Numbered from the stretch's first letter, positions 1 through 6,597 are shown. The stretch: DNA of 9,321 bases from Rugosibacter sp. (GCA_030652715.1 JAUSQB010000482.1:1-9321), one strand, 5' to 3'. Made by a program: numbers and translations. Notes: generated by a model not told the origin, from the letters alone.

Positions 1-1
1 T

Positions 2-118
2 AATTCCGCGTTATTGAAAATGCATGAAAAGGTCAAGGATGTTGTTGATCCATCAGGAATTCTGTCACCAGGAAAAATGGGAATTTGGCCCAAGTCCATG
101 CGCAAGGGGAGAGCATGA
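2..118 (+). CDS. pchF: 4-cresol dehydrogenase / VAO-type flavoprotein, C-terminal fragment (cut by window start)
   Basis: Only the last 38 residues are in the window. They include DPSGILSPGKMGIWP, which is the conserved C-terminal signature of the vanillyl-alcohol oxidase / 4-cresol dehydrogenase flavoproteins (DP-G-x-x-x-P-G-K-x-G-x-W-P). Members of this family bind FAD, usually covalently, and oxidise the para-alkyl side chain of phenols through a quinone methide. The stop codon overlaps the start of the downstream cytochrome c gene by four bases, the arrangement expected for a flavocytochrome whose flavoprotein passes electrons to a small cytochrome c. That neighbour makes a dehydrogenase (PchF-like) more likely than an oxygen-using oxidase. 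The exact substrate (4-cresol, creosol, 4-ethylphenol, vanillyl alcohol, eugenol) cannot be read from this fragment. Confidence 0.82.
   Translation, partial: NSALLKMHEKVKDVVDPSGILSPGKMGIWPKSMRKGRA
104..113 (+). promoter_or_regulatory. Ribosome binding site deciding the cytochrome start
   Basis: The purine-rich AAGGGGAGAG lies directly before two consecutive ATG codons at 115 and 118. It rules out a longer reading from the TTG at 85, which would begin inside the preceding gene, lacks such a site and would put ten extra residues before the signal peptide. Spacing is slightly better for the ATG at 118, so the true start could be either; they differ by one Met. Confidence 0.6.
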
Positions 119-540
119 TGAAGATGCGTCTGATGTCTGAATCTGTTTTAGGAAGGCGTTCGCTGGCCCGTATGGCAGCGCACATCATGCTGGCTTGTGG
201 AATAGTCGGCGCTGGCTATACGGCGACTGCAGCAGAATCTGCTCCTGCGAATCCGGTCGCATTGACGCAAGGCGCTGCCATTTATGAGCATTACTGCACC
301 ACATGTCACGAACGTGGTGATGGTAATCCGGGAACTCAGGCCTTGGGCTTTTTGTATGGAAAAGACAAGGCAGCACTTGCCGATCGAGATAATTTGACGC
401 CTGATTATGTCCGTTTTTTGGTGCGTCACGGACGCGGATTAATGCCTGGATTCCGGATGACGGAAATCAATGAGGAAGAATTGAATGCGTTAGCGGAATA
501 CCTGTCGGCAGGGCCGCATCCTGTAGCGCAAACCAAATAA
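115..540 (+). CDS. pchC: Periplasmic c-type cytochrome, 4-cresol dehydrogenase cytochrome subunit type
   Basis: This 141-residue protein has an N-terminal export signal: a basic stretch with R14-R15 and R19, a hydrophobic core at about residues 20-36, and an Ala-rich cleavage region near residues 37-40. The mature part is a small one-heme cytochrome c. The heme site is CTTCH, with C61 and C64 as covalent attachment points and H65 as axial ligand; M110 in LMPGF is the likely second ligand. A mature size of about 100 residues fits the cytochrome subunit of 4-cresol dehydrogenase. It would take electrons from the flavoprotein in the periplasm and pass them to the respiratory chain. The start overlaps the flavoprotein stop (ATGA), which supports co-translation of the two subunits. 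The partner assignment rests mainly on gene context, because small class I cytochromes c are alike in sequence. Confidence 0.85.
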   Translation: MMKMRLMSESVLGRRSLARMAAHIMLACGIVGAGYTATAAESAPANPVALTQGAAIYEHYCTTCHERGDGNPGTQALGFLYGKDKAALADRDNLTPDYVRFLVRHGRGLMPGFRMTEINEEELNALAEYLSAGPHPVAQTK

Positions 541-543
541 ATA

Positions 544-550
544 GAGGAGG
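544..550 (+). promoter_or_regulatory. Strong ribosome binding site for the aldehyde dehydrogenase
   Basis: GAGGAGG matches the anti-Shine-Dalgarno sequence almost perfectly and ends four bases before the ATG at 555. It is the strongest such site in the window and fixes the start of the aldehyde dehydrogenase, 14 bases after the cytochrome stop. Confidence 0.65.
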
Positions 551-554
551 TTTC

Positions 555-2003
555 ATGTCACTTAAAAAGCTTAATCTCTGGATTGGCGGTGAGTTCTGTG
601 CTGCTCAGTCCAAGGCTGTCTTTGTTGATCACACGCCGGTGGATGATAATCCTTACGCTGAAGCAGCAAAGGCTTCTGCTGAAGATGTGCATTTGGCTGC
701 AGAAGCGGCACATGCTGCGTTTGCCAGCTATCGCAACACCACGCCGGGTCAGCGCGAAACATGGCTGAGTCGTGCCGCTGATTTACTGGAAGAGCGCAAG
801 GATGCTTTTGCCGACGTGCTGATCGACGAAATTGGCTCGCCCTTGCTCAAAGCGCATTTTGAAATCAAATACGCTGTTGCTCATTTGCGTACTGCGGCTG
901 GTATTCCCCGCCGTATTACAGGGCAAACGCTGCCCTCCGATGTGCCGGGGCGTTTCAGCATGAGCGTGCGCGAGCCTCTGGGTGTGTTTGCCTGCATCAC
1001 GCCATTCAACGTGCCGTTGATCAAGGCGATGAAGCAGTGCACAGGGCCGCTGGCAACGGGTAATACCGTTGTCATGCTGGCCTCGGAAGAAGCACCCGCA
1101 CTGGCTATCCTGGTTGCCGAACTATTCCGTGATGCAGGTTTCCCAGCCGGGTCATTCAATGTGCTCACCGGCTTTGGTCATGAGATTGGCGATGCTCTGG
1201 TGACGCATCCGCGCGTCAAGGGTGTGAACTTCACAGGTTCAACCCGCGTCGGTCGGCATCTGTCAGAGCTGTGCGGCAAGCACATGAAACGCGCCTTGCT
1301 TGAGCTAGGCGGTAAAAACCCGCTGATTATTTTGAAGGATGCTGATCTGGATGCTGCCGTTCATGCGGCCATATTTGGCATGTTCCTGTTCCAAGGCCAG
1401 GCATGTATGGCGTCCAGCCGTATTTTGGTCGAAGCGCCGATTTACGATGAGTTCTTGAAGCGCTATAAAGCCGCTGCCGCAGGTGTCGGCTATGGTGATT
1501 TGCGTGATCCGAAAACCATGCTCGGGCCGATCATTTCGCAACGCCAGCGTGATCGTATTCGTCACCACATCGCGGATGCTGTTGCCAATGGTGCAACGCT
1601 GGAAACGGGTGGCAAGTGGGAAGGCAATCGTTGTTTGCCGACCATTCTTACCAACGTGAATCCAAGCATGGTCTGCTACCAGGAAGAAACCTTTGGTCCA
1701 GTGACGGCTGTGTATAAAGTCGGCTCTGCTGATGCGGCGTTAGCGATTGCCAACGATACCGCGTATGGTTTATCAGCCGCTGTCTTTACGCAAAATCTTG
1801 CCGAAGCGATGCGGTTGTCACAGCAGATTCATGCGGGAATGGTGCACATCAATGCGCCCACGCTGCATGACGAACCGCATGTGCCGTTTGGCGGCGTGGG
1901 GGATTCCGGCATGGGGCGTGAAGGGGCGCAAACCGATATTGACCACTGCACCGAATGGAAGTGGATAACGATACAGGCACCGGGAGCCAGCCATGGCCAC
2001 TGA
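555..2003 (+). CDS. Aldehyde dehydrogenase, aromatic-aldehyde (4-hydroxybenzaldehyde/vanillin) type
   Basis: This 482-residue protein has the usual length and motif order of the NAD(P)-dependent aldehyde dehydrogenase superfamily. The Rossmann motif is GSTRVG at residues 228-233, the general base is E250 in LELGGKNP, the catalytic thiol is C284 in GQACMA, and the cofactor-ribose Glu is in EETFGPV (E378). The E250-C284 spacing of 34 equals that of human ALDH2 (E268-C302). N152 in TPFNVPL matches the oxyanion Asn. The usual Lys that binds the adenosine ribose (ALDH2 K192) appears to be L175, in VVMLASE. Lying just after a 4-alkylphenol flavocytochrome and overlapping a hydroxyarylic acid decarboxylase, it most likely oxidises 4-hydroxybenzaldehyde, vanillin or a similar aldehyde to the acid in the cytoplasm. 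Family certain, substrate inferred. Confidence 0.92.
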   Translation: MSLKKLNLWIGGEFCAAQSKAVFVDHTPVDDNPYAEAAKASAEDVHLAAEAAHAAFASYRNTTPGQRETWLSRAADLLEERKDAFADVLIDEIGSPLLKAHFEIKYAVAHLRTAAGIPRRITGQTLPSDVPGRFSMSVREPLGVFACITPFNVPLIKAMKQCTGPLATGNTVVMLASEEAPALAILVAELFRDAGFPAGSFNVLTGFGHEIGDALVTHPRVKGVNFTGSTRVGRHLSELCGKHMKRALLELGGKNPLIILKDADLDAAVHAAIFGMFLFQGQACMASSRILVEAPIYDEFLKRYKAAAAGVGYGDLRDPKTMLGPIISQRQRDRIRHHIADAVANGATLETGGKWEGNRCLPTILTNVNPSMVCYQEETFGPVTAVYKVGSADAALAIANDTAYGLSAAVFTQNLAEAMRLSQQIHAGMVHINAPTLHDEPHVPFGGVGDSGMGREGAQTDIDHCTEWKWITIQAPGASHGH

Positions 2004-3474
2004 AAAAACAGTATCGCTGTCAGCCGAGGCCAAAGCGGTTGCCGCGCGCGTGGGTTCGTTGCGCGACTTTCTGGCCTATTTAGGTGAGCACGAGCAGTGC
2101 GTGTCCTGGCCTGACCCGGTGATGCCAGAGCCGGATATTCGCAATATTTCAGTCGCTGCGGGAAATAATGTGTCGACGGGGCCAGCGGTCATATTCGACA
2201 AGATTCGTGGTTATCCAGGTAAGCGTATTGCAGTCAATGTGCATGGTAGTTTTGGTAATTTGGCCTTGCTGCTGGGCTTGCCTAAAACAACCCCTGTGCG
2301 CGAGTTGTTTTTTGAAATCATTCGCCGATGGGGCTCAGATAAGCCATTACTTGAGCGCGTAGCACCGGAAAAAGCGCCGGTGAATGAAAATCGCATCGAT
2401 AAAAATATCAATCTTTACGACCTGCTGCCGCTGTATCGCATCAACGCAAATGATGGTGGCTTTTATATTGGCAAGGCCTGTGTCGTTAGCCGTGACCCGC
2501 TGGATCCCGATAATTTTGGCAAGCAGAATGTGGGCATTTACCGCATTCAAGTCATGGGGCCGGATACCTTCACTCTGCTGTCGATTCCGGCGCATGACAT
2601 GGGCCGTCAGATGCTGATGGCTGAACAGCATGGCAAGCCGTTGAAAGTTTCTGTCATGATTGGTAACCACCCGGCGATGCCGATGTTTGCGGCAACTCCT
2701 GTGGGTTACGATGAATCCGAATTTGCCTACGCCTCGCAAATGATGGGTGCGCCCTTGCGCTTGACGACGGCGGTGAATGGCACGGATATTCTGGCGGACA
2801 CCGAGATGGTGATTGAGGGAGAATTGCAACTCAATCAGCGCGAGGTCGAGGGCCCGTTTGGCGAATTTCCGGGCAGCTATAGCGGCGTGCGTAAAGTGCC
2901 GTTGTTCCGCGTGACGGGCGTGAGCCATAGAAATAACCCCATCTTTGAGAATATCTATATTGGCAAGGGTTGGACTGAGCACGATACCCTGATTGGTCTG
3001 AATACGTCTGCGCCTATTTACGCGCAGTTGAAAAAAGACTTTCCTGAAGTCGCTGCCGTGAATGCCTTGTACCAGCATGGCTTGACCGGCATCATTTCGG
3101 TGAAGAATCGCTTCTCCGGTTTTGCCAAGTCGGTGGCGATGCGTGCGTTGGGCACGCCGCACGGGACGATGTATCTGAAAAACCTGATTCTGGTCGATGA
3201 GAATGTGGATCCGTTTGATCTTAACCAGGTGATGTGGGCGTTGTCGACGCGCACGCGGGCAAACGACATTATCGTGATCCCCAATATGCCGATGGTGCCG
3301 ATTGACCCGGCGGCTGAAGTGCCAGGCAAAGGCCATCGCTTGATTATCGACGCGACCAGTTTTATGGCGCCGGATAATCTGGGGGCGGATCCGCATCTTG
3401 TTGATCGGCCGATGGGCCCTGAAATTGACGCTTTGATGCAGCGCTTGAGTGAACTTCAGAAAGGGAGCGTCTGA
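1993..3474 (+). CDS. UbiD-family hydroxyarylic acid decarboxylase, catalytic subunit C
   Basis: A 493-residue UbiD-family protein, full length for the family. Enzymes of this class use prenylated FMN to decarboxylate (reversibly) unsaturated or aromatic acids. The cofactor site is visible by analogy with Fdc1 and UbiD: NVGIYR gives metal ligand N179 and R184, H201 in IPAHD is the second ligand, E243 in SEFAYA the third, and EGPFGEFPG gives E286 and E291, matching the catalytic Glu pair. The gene starts 11 bases inside the aldehyde dehydrogenase and its stop overlaps the start of the zinc-ribbon subunit by one base. A UbiD protein paired with a subunit D and a UbiX protein is the arrangement of the 4-hydroxybenzoate, vanillate and gallate decarboxylases (ShdBCD, VdcBCD, BsdBCD). 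A 4-hydroxybenzoate-type acid from the upstream steps is the probable substrate; carboxylation of a phenol is possible in principle. Confidence 0.92.
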   Translation: MATEKTVSLSAEAKAVAARVGSLRDFLAYLGEHEQCVSWPDPVMPEPDIRNISVAAGNNVSTGPAVIFDKIRGYPGKRIAVNVHGSFGNLALLLGLPKTTPVRELFFEIIRRWGSDKPLLERVAPEKAPVNENRIDKNINLYDLLPLYRINANDGGFYIGKACVVSRDPLDPDNFGKQNVGIYRIQVMGPDTFTLLSIPAHDMGRQMLMAEQHGKPLKVSVMIGNHPAMPMFAATPVGYDESEFAYASQMMGAPLRLTTAVNGTDILADTEMVIEGELQLNQREVEGPFGEFPGSYSGVRKVPLFRVTGVSHRNNPIFENIYIGKGWTEHDTLIGLNTSAPIYAQLKKDFPEVAAVNALYQHGLTGIISVKNRFSGFAKSVAMRALGTPHGTMYLKNLILVDENVDPFDLNQVMWALSTRTRANDIIVIPNMPMVPIDPAAEVPGKGHRLIIDATSFMAPDNLGADPHLVDRPMGPEIDALMQRLSELQKGSV

Positions 3475-3710
3475 TGAAAACGATTTGTCCGCGATGCGAG
3501 TCTACGGGCGTTACGCAAATGCACGCCGGGATGGAAAATGACCAGGTTTTATGGCGTGTTTGGCATTGTAAAGATTGCGCTTACACATGGCGCGATAGCG
3601 AGCCAGCGGAGTCCATTGATCCCAAAGTTCGTCCCGCCTGGGCGCAAATGAAGGGTGTGGATTTTGATAGCCTGCGGCAGGTGATTCCACCTGCGCACAA
3701 ACCAACTTGA
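3474..3710 (+). CDS. Hydroxyarylic acid decarboxylase subunit D, zinc-ribbon small protein
   Basis: This 78-residue protein has two Cys pairs, C5-x2-C8 (CPRC) and C32-x2-C35 (CKDC), followed by YTWRDSEP. That pattern, CPRC, about 23 residues, CxxC, then TWR and EP, is the signature of subunit D of non-oxidative hydroxyarylic acid decarboxylases (BsdD, VdcD, ShdD), and the size agrees. The Cys pairs probably bind a structural zinc. The role of subunit D is poorly known in the family; it accompanies the catalytic C subunit. The start codon shares one base with the stop of the UbiD gene (TGATG), with AAGGGAG upstream, so the two are translationally coupled. Compared with the known proteins the segment between the Cys pairs differs and the C-terminal tail is its own, but the assignment is firm. 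Confidence 0.88.
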   Translation: MKTICPRCESTGVTQMHAGMENDQVLWRVWHCKDCAYTWRDSEPAESIDPKVRPAWAQMKGVDFDSLRQVIPPAHKPT

Positions 3711-3715
3711 GAAGT

Positions 3716-3722
3716 GGGAGGA
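3716..3722 (+). promoter_or_regulatory. Ribosome binding site deciding the start of the second VAO-family gene
   Basis: GGGAGGA lies five bases before the ATG at 3728. It favours that ATG over the in-frame TTG at 3707, which would overlap the end of the subunit D gene and has no comparable site. Confidence 0.65.
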
Positions 3723-3727
3723 AAATA

Positions 3728-5113
3728 ATGACCATAGCGACTCTAGAAGCGAAGCTTAAAAAGAGCGGTGTTACAGTAGAAGCGCTGGCCGACGCAAAAA
3801 TTTTGCGCGGTACAGCGGGCATGACCCATCTGCCGAAGAAAGTTGTGCGTCCAAAAACAGTCAAGGATGTGCAGGCGATTCAAAAAGCCGCGCATCAGGA
3901 AGGCGTTGCCTTGTGGGTTGCGCCTAACGCCAGTGGTAACGGCCTGCTGGCGCCTGAAGTAAGTAGCGAACCTGTTTTGGTTGATTTATCCAGTATGCGT
4001 GCAGTCATTTCTATCGACCCAAATCACGCAACAGCTTTAGTCGAGTCGGGGGTCAGCCACGCTGACTTGCGCGCGGCTTTAAAAGCCAAAGGCCTCAACA
4101 TGTGGGTGGATAGCGGGCGCAATGACGCAGAATCCATTATGGGCAGCATTTGGGATCGCTCATTTGGTTATACGTCCTATAGCGATAACTTGATGATGCA
4201 GTGTGGCCTGGAAGTCATTACAGCGGACGGCAAGCAAATTCGTACCGGCATGGGCGCATTCCCCAAGGGTGATTGCTGGCAGTTGTTCAAGCTTGGCTTT
4301 GGTCCTTACGTGGATGGCAGCTTTACGCAATCCGGCCTGGGCATCCCGACCAAAGTCGGTTTGTGGATTTCGCCAGCGCCTCCGGCTTATCGTCCTTTTG
4401 CGTTCCGCATTGATGACGAGGCCACGCTGTCGGCTGCGGTTGAAATCATGCGTGATTTGCGCATCAACATGATCGTGCCGAATACCATCGTGGTGATCGA
4501 CGGCGAGAGCGAAGGCACCCTGCTGGGTGGCACGTCTGCGGCGTGGAATATCTATGGCGGAATTTACGGCCTGCCCAAAAACGTTGATCTGATTTGGGGC
4601 ATGTTGAAAGGCATCGCCGGCAAACTGGGTTCTGCTGTGCGCCTGGAGAATTTGACTGACGCTAAAGAAGGTCCCGCAGCTGCTCGTGCAGCTCTCATGC
4701 AAGGACATGCCATTGCTGAATGGGCGCAATATGAAAAATCGGTGGGTTCCCGTTATCTGCGCCTGGTATTTGCCATGCCGATTGAAGGCGAACCAGCACT
4801 GAAGTTTGTCAAGCGCACCAAAGAAGTGGTCAAGGCAGCAAACTGCGGCGTGGTGGTTGAGCAAGGCACCTCATGGCGTGCTTTGTTAAGCGAAGTGCTA
4901 ATCTCTTACGACGAAGGCCAGGAGCAGCGTGCATTGGATTGTGGCAAGGCATTGATCAGCGAATGGGCAACGCAGGGCATTGGCGTGGTCAGAGCCGACC
5001 CGGCATTCCGCAAGGCTGCCATGGCAACGTATAGCGATGCAGGCTTTAACAAGTTGCAAGCGCTATTGACCAATGCTATTGGCTCAATCGATGTATCCAG
5101 GCAAGCAGCATGA
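3728..5113 (+). CDS. Divergent FAD-binding oxidoreductase of the VAO / 4-cresol dehydrogenase family, short and degenerate at key sites
   Basis: This 461-residue protein clearly belongs to the VAO/PchF family: an N-terminal PCMH-type FAD domain at about 35-215 with the hallmark segments LVDLSSM, ALVESGVS, GYTSYSDN and LFKLGFGPYVDGSFTQSG, then a substrate domain containing FAMPIEGE. PchF has about 520 residues and VAO 560, so it is short. The Gly-rich FAD loop (TGRNNGYGGSAP in typical members) reads APNASGNGLLAP at residues 65-76. The substrate-binding Tyr-Arg pair near the C terminus appears as V421-R422. The protein ends just where the DP-G-x-L-x-P-G-K tail should begin, and no obvious His or Tyr stands at the covalent-flavin position. 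The gene lies 17 bases after subunit D and overlaps the UbiX gene by 4 bases. It may bind FAD loosely, act on another substrate or be a structural partner; its function is unknown. Confidence 0.8.
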   Translation: MTIATLEAKLKKSGVTVEALADAKILRGTAGMTHLPKKVVRPKTVKDVQAIQKAAHQEGVALWVAPNASGNGLLAPEVSSEPVLVDLSSMRAVISIDPNHATALVESGVSHADLRAALKAKGLNMWVDSGRNDAESIMGSIWDRSFGYTSYSDNLMMQCGLEVITADGKQIRTGMGAFPKGDCWQLFKLGFGPYVDGSFTQSGLGIPTKVGLWISPAPPAYRPFAFRIDDEATLSAAVEIMRDLRINMIVPNTIVVIDGESEGTLLGGTSAAWNIYGGIYGLPKNVDLIWGMLKGIAGKLGSAVRLENLTDAKEGPAAARAALMQGHAIAEWAQYEKSVGSRYLRLVFAMPIEGEPALKFVKRTKEVVKAANCGVVVEQGTSWRALLSEVLISYDEGQEQRALDCGKALISEWATQGIGVVRADPAFRKAAMATYSDAGFNKLQALLTNAIGSIDVSRQAA

Positions 5114-5718
5114 GTGATACCCGGCAACGGTTGATCGTTGCTGTCAGCGGTGCATCTGGTTCCTTGCTCGGTTTGCGATTGCTGCAATTGCTGAATCAGG
5201 TGGACGGATGGGAGACGCACCTGGTGTTGTCTTCAGCCGCCATACTCACTGCAAAGCTTGAATTAAATGAATCGCGCGAGACGTTTGAAGCATTGGCAAC
5301 GCAGGTGCACAGCAACAAGGACATTGGCGCGTCAATTGCCAGTGGGTCATTTCGTACTGCGGGCATGGTGGTGATTCCTTGCTCGATGAATACTTTGTCA
5401 GCCATTGCGAATGGGGCGAGCAGCAATTTGATTACCCGCGCGGCAGATGTTACGCTCAAAGAGCGGCGCAAGCTGGTATTGGTAACGCGTGAAGCGCCGT
5501 TAAACTTGATTCATCTGCGCAACATGACGTTGGCAACAGAAGCCGGTGCCATCATCATGCCGCCTGTGCCTTCATTCTATCTTGGGCCTTGTTCTCTGGA
5601 TGATGCGGTTACCCAAATGGCAGGACGGGTGCTGGATCAATTCAATATTGATGTGCCCGGCATGAAGCGATGGGAAGGGACAGCACAAGCATCAACGACG
5701 GCAGAGCAAAATTTTTAA
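5110..5718 (+). CDS. UbiX-like flavin prenyltransferase, hydroxyarylic acid decarboxylase subunit B
   Basis: This 202-residue protein is a full-length UbiX-type flavin prenyltransferase, which joins a dimethylallyl group to FMN to make the prenyl-FMN used by UbiD enzymes. Visible motifs are the N-terminal FMN loop VSGASG (S13-G17), the IASGSF segment, PCSMNTL starting at P90, the RAADVTLKERR and VTREAPLNLIHLRNM segments that line the phosphate and flavin site, and PPVPSFY followed by the late Arg of GRVLDQF. It is a flavodoxin-like cytoplasmic protein that does not decarboxylate by itself. Its ATG overlaps the stop of the preceding oxidase gene (ATGA). In the known B-C-D clusters this gene is usually next to C and D; here it comes after an inserted 1.4-kb gene. 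It most likely supplies cofactor to the UbiD protein encoded at 1993. Confidence 0.93.
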   Translation: MSDTRQRLIVAVSGASGSLLGLRLLQLLNQVDGWETHLVLSSAAILTAKLELNESRETFEALATQVHSNKDIGASIASGSFRTAGMVVIPCSMNTLSAIANGASSNLITRAADVTLKERRKLVLVTREAPLNLIHLRNMTLATEAGAIIMPPVPSFYLGPCSLDDAVTQMAGRVLDQFNIDVPGMKRWEGTAQASTTAEQNF

Positions 5719-5782
5719 CACGGTGTAGTAGTTAAATGCAGTAAAAGTTTTTTGAAAATTTTAATTCACTCTGGAGAGAGAC
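5719..5782 (+). other. AT-rich 64-bp spacer between the decarboxylase block and the crotonase genes
   Basis: This is the largest gap in the window and is clearly AT-rich, with runs of A and T around 5747-5765. It ends in the ribosome binding site GGAGAG (5773-5778) before the ATG at 5783. I see no convincing -35/-10 pair and no GC-rich hairpin with a T-run. An internal promoter or an mRNA processing site is possible but not shown. Confidence 0.4.
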
Positions 5783-6583
5783 ATGAGCAAAAAGTACCAG
5801 CGGTTGATTCTTGAACGCAAAGGCGCAATCCTTACCATCAAGCTGAGTTCGCCTGAAAAACGCAATGCCGTTGATGCCTTCATGCATGAAGAATTGCCTC
5901 AGGCCTTGCGCGAAGCAGCCATGGATAAAACCATCGGTGCCATTGTTTTAACAGGCGATCCCGCCGGCCGTGCGTTTTGTGCGGGGGGCGATCTTGACTG
6001 GATCAAGGTGCTAAGCGATGGGGATGGCGATGATTACAGCAAGGTCTTGCGTGAAGGTGTTGAGGTTTTACGCGCGCTGATCGATGCGCGGCAGCCGGTT
6101 ATTTCCATGATCAATGGTGCTGCCATGGGTCTGGGTGCCACGCTGGGCCTGTTTGCCGATGTGAGCTTCATGGATGAGAACGCAAAAATTGCCGACTCTC
6201 ATGTGTCTGTCGGTGTTGCTGCAGGGGACGGTGGCGCGATTATTTGGCCTTTGCTGATTGGCCCTAACCGTGCAAAAGAATATCTCATGACGGGTGATCC
6301 TCTCACAGGCAAGCAAGCAGCAGAAATCGGTCTGGTGAATTACGCAGTGCCTGCGGCTGAACTGGAAGCGCGCACCTACGCCTTTGCCGAACGCATGGCA
6401 AATGGTCCGCGCTTGGGGATAGAGATGACCAAGCGGTCGGTCAATCTGTATTTGCGCATGATTTTGAATCAGGTGATTGATGCGTCGCTAGGCTTGGAAG
6501 GGCTGACTTTCCGTACGGCTAACCATGCAGAAGCCGTGCGCGCATTCAAGGCGAAAGAAAAGCCCAACTTTAAAAACGCCTGA
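5783..6583 (+). CDS. Enoyl-CoA hydratase/isomerase family protein (crotonase fold), first of two
   Basis: A full-length 266-residue crotonase-fold protein. The first oxyanion-hole loop is FCAGGDL (C66-L71), the second is NGAAMGLGA (G112-A119). Crotonases bind acyl-CoA thioesters and stabilise an enolate; reactions include hydration, isomerisation, dehalogenation and C-C cleavage. The two Glu residues of classical hydratases (E144 and E164 of the rat enzyme) align with T120 and H140 here, so simple syn-hydration by the usual mechanism is doubtful. The segment DSHVSVG...GDGG, with D149, is typical of a widespread subfamily annotated only as hydratase/isomerase. A good ribosome binding site (GGAGAG) precedes the ATG after a 64-bp gap. 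The second crotonase follows 14 bases downstream, suggesting paired steps in one CoA-ester pathway. Substrate unknown. Confidence 0.88.
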   Translation: MSKKYQRLILERKGAILTIKLSSPEKRNAVDAFMHEELPQALREAAMDKTIGAIVLTGDPAGRAFCAGGDLDWIKVLSDGDGDDYSKVLREGVEVLRALIDARQPVISMINGAAMGLGATLGLFADVSFMDENAKIADSHVSVGVAAGDGGAIIWPLLIGPNRAKEYLMTGDPLTGKQAAEIGLVNYAVPAAELEARTYAFAERMANGPRLGIEMTKRSVNLYLRMILNQVIDASLGLEGLTFRTANHAEAVRAFKAKEKPNFKNA

Positions 6584-6585
6584 TC

Positions 6586-6591
6586 GGAAAG
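6586..6591 (+). promoter_or_regulatory. Ribosome binding site deciding the start of the second crotonase
   Basis: GGAAAG ends six bases before the ATG at 6598. The in-frame TTG at 6592 follows it immediately and so has no usable spacing; the ATG start gives the normal N-terminal beginning of the family. Confidence 0.5.
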
Positions 6592-6597
6592 TTGCCA

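Noticed and set aside
85..114. Earlier TTG start for the cytochrome gene at 85
   Set aside because: The ATGs at 115 and 118 follow a good ribosome binding site and give a normal signal peptide; the TTG lies inside the preceding gene without a site.
2347..3396. Long minus-strand open frame (349 codons) opposite the UbiD gene
   Set aside because: It lies entirely inside a well-supported UbiD coding region, is rich in Arg and His as expected for a mirror frame, and matches no family I recognise.
4160..4864. Minus-strand open frame (234 codons) opposite the second VAO-family gene
   Set aside because: Shadow of the plus-strand coding frame; His/Arg-rich composition and no recognisable domain.
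5719..5770. Possible promoter or terminator in the AT-rich spacer
   Set aside because: No paired -35/-10 hexamers with proper spacing and no GC stem followed by a T-run could be found by eye.
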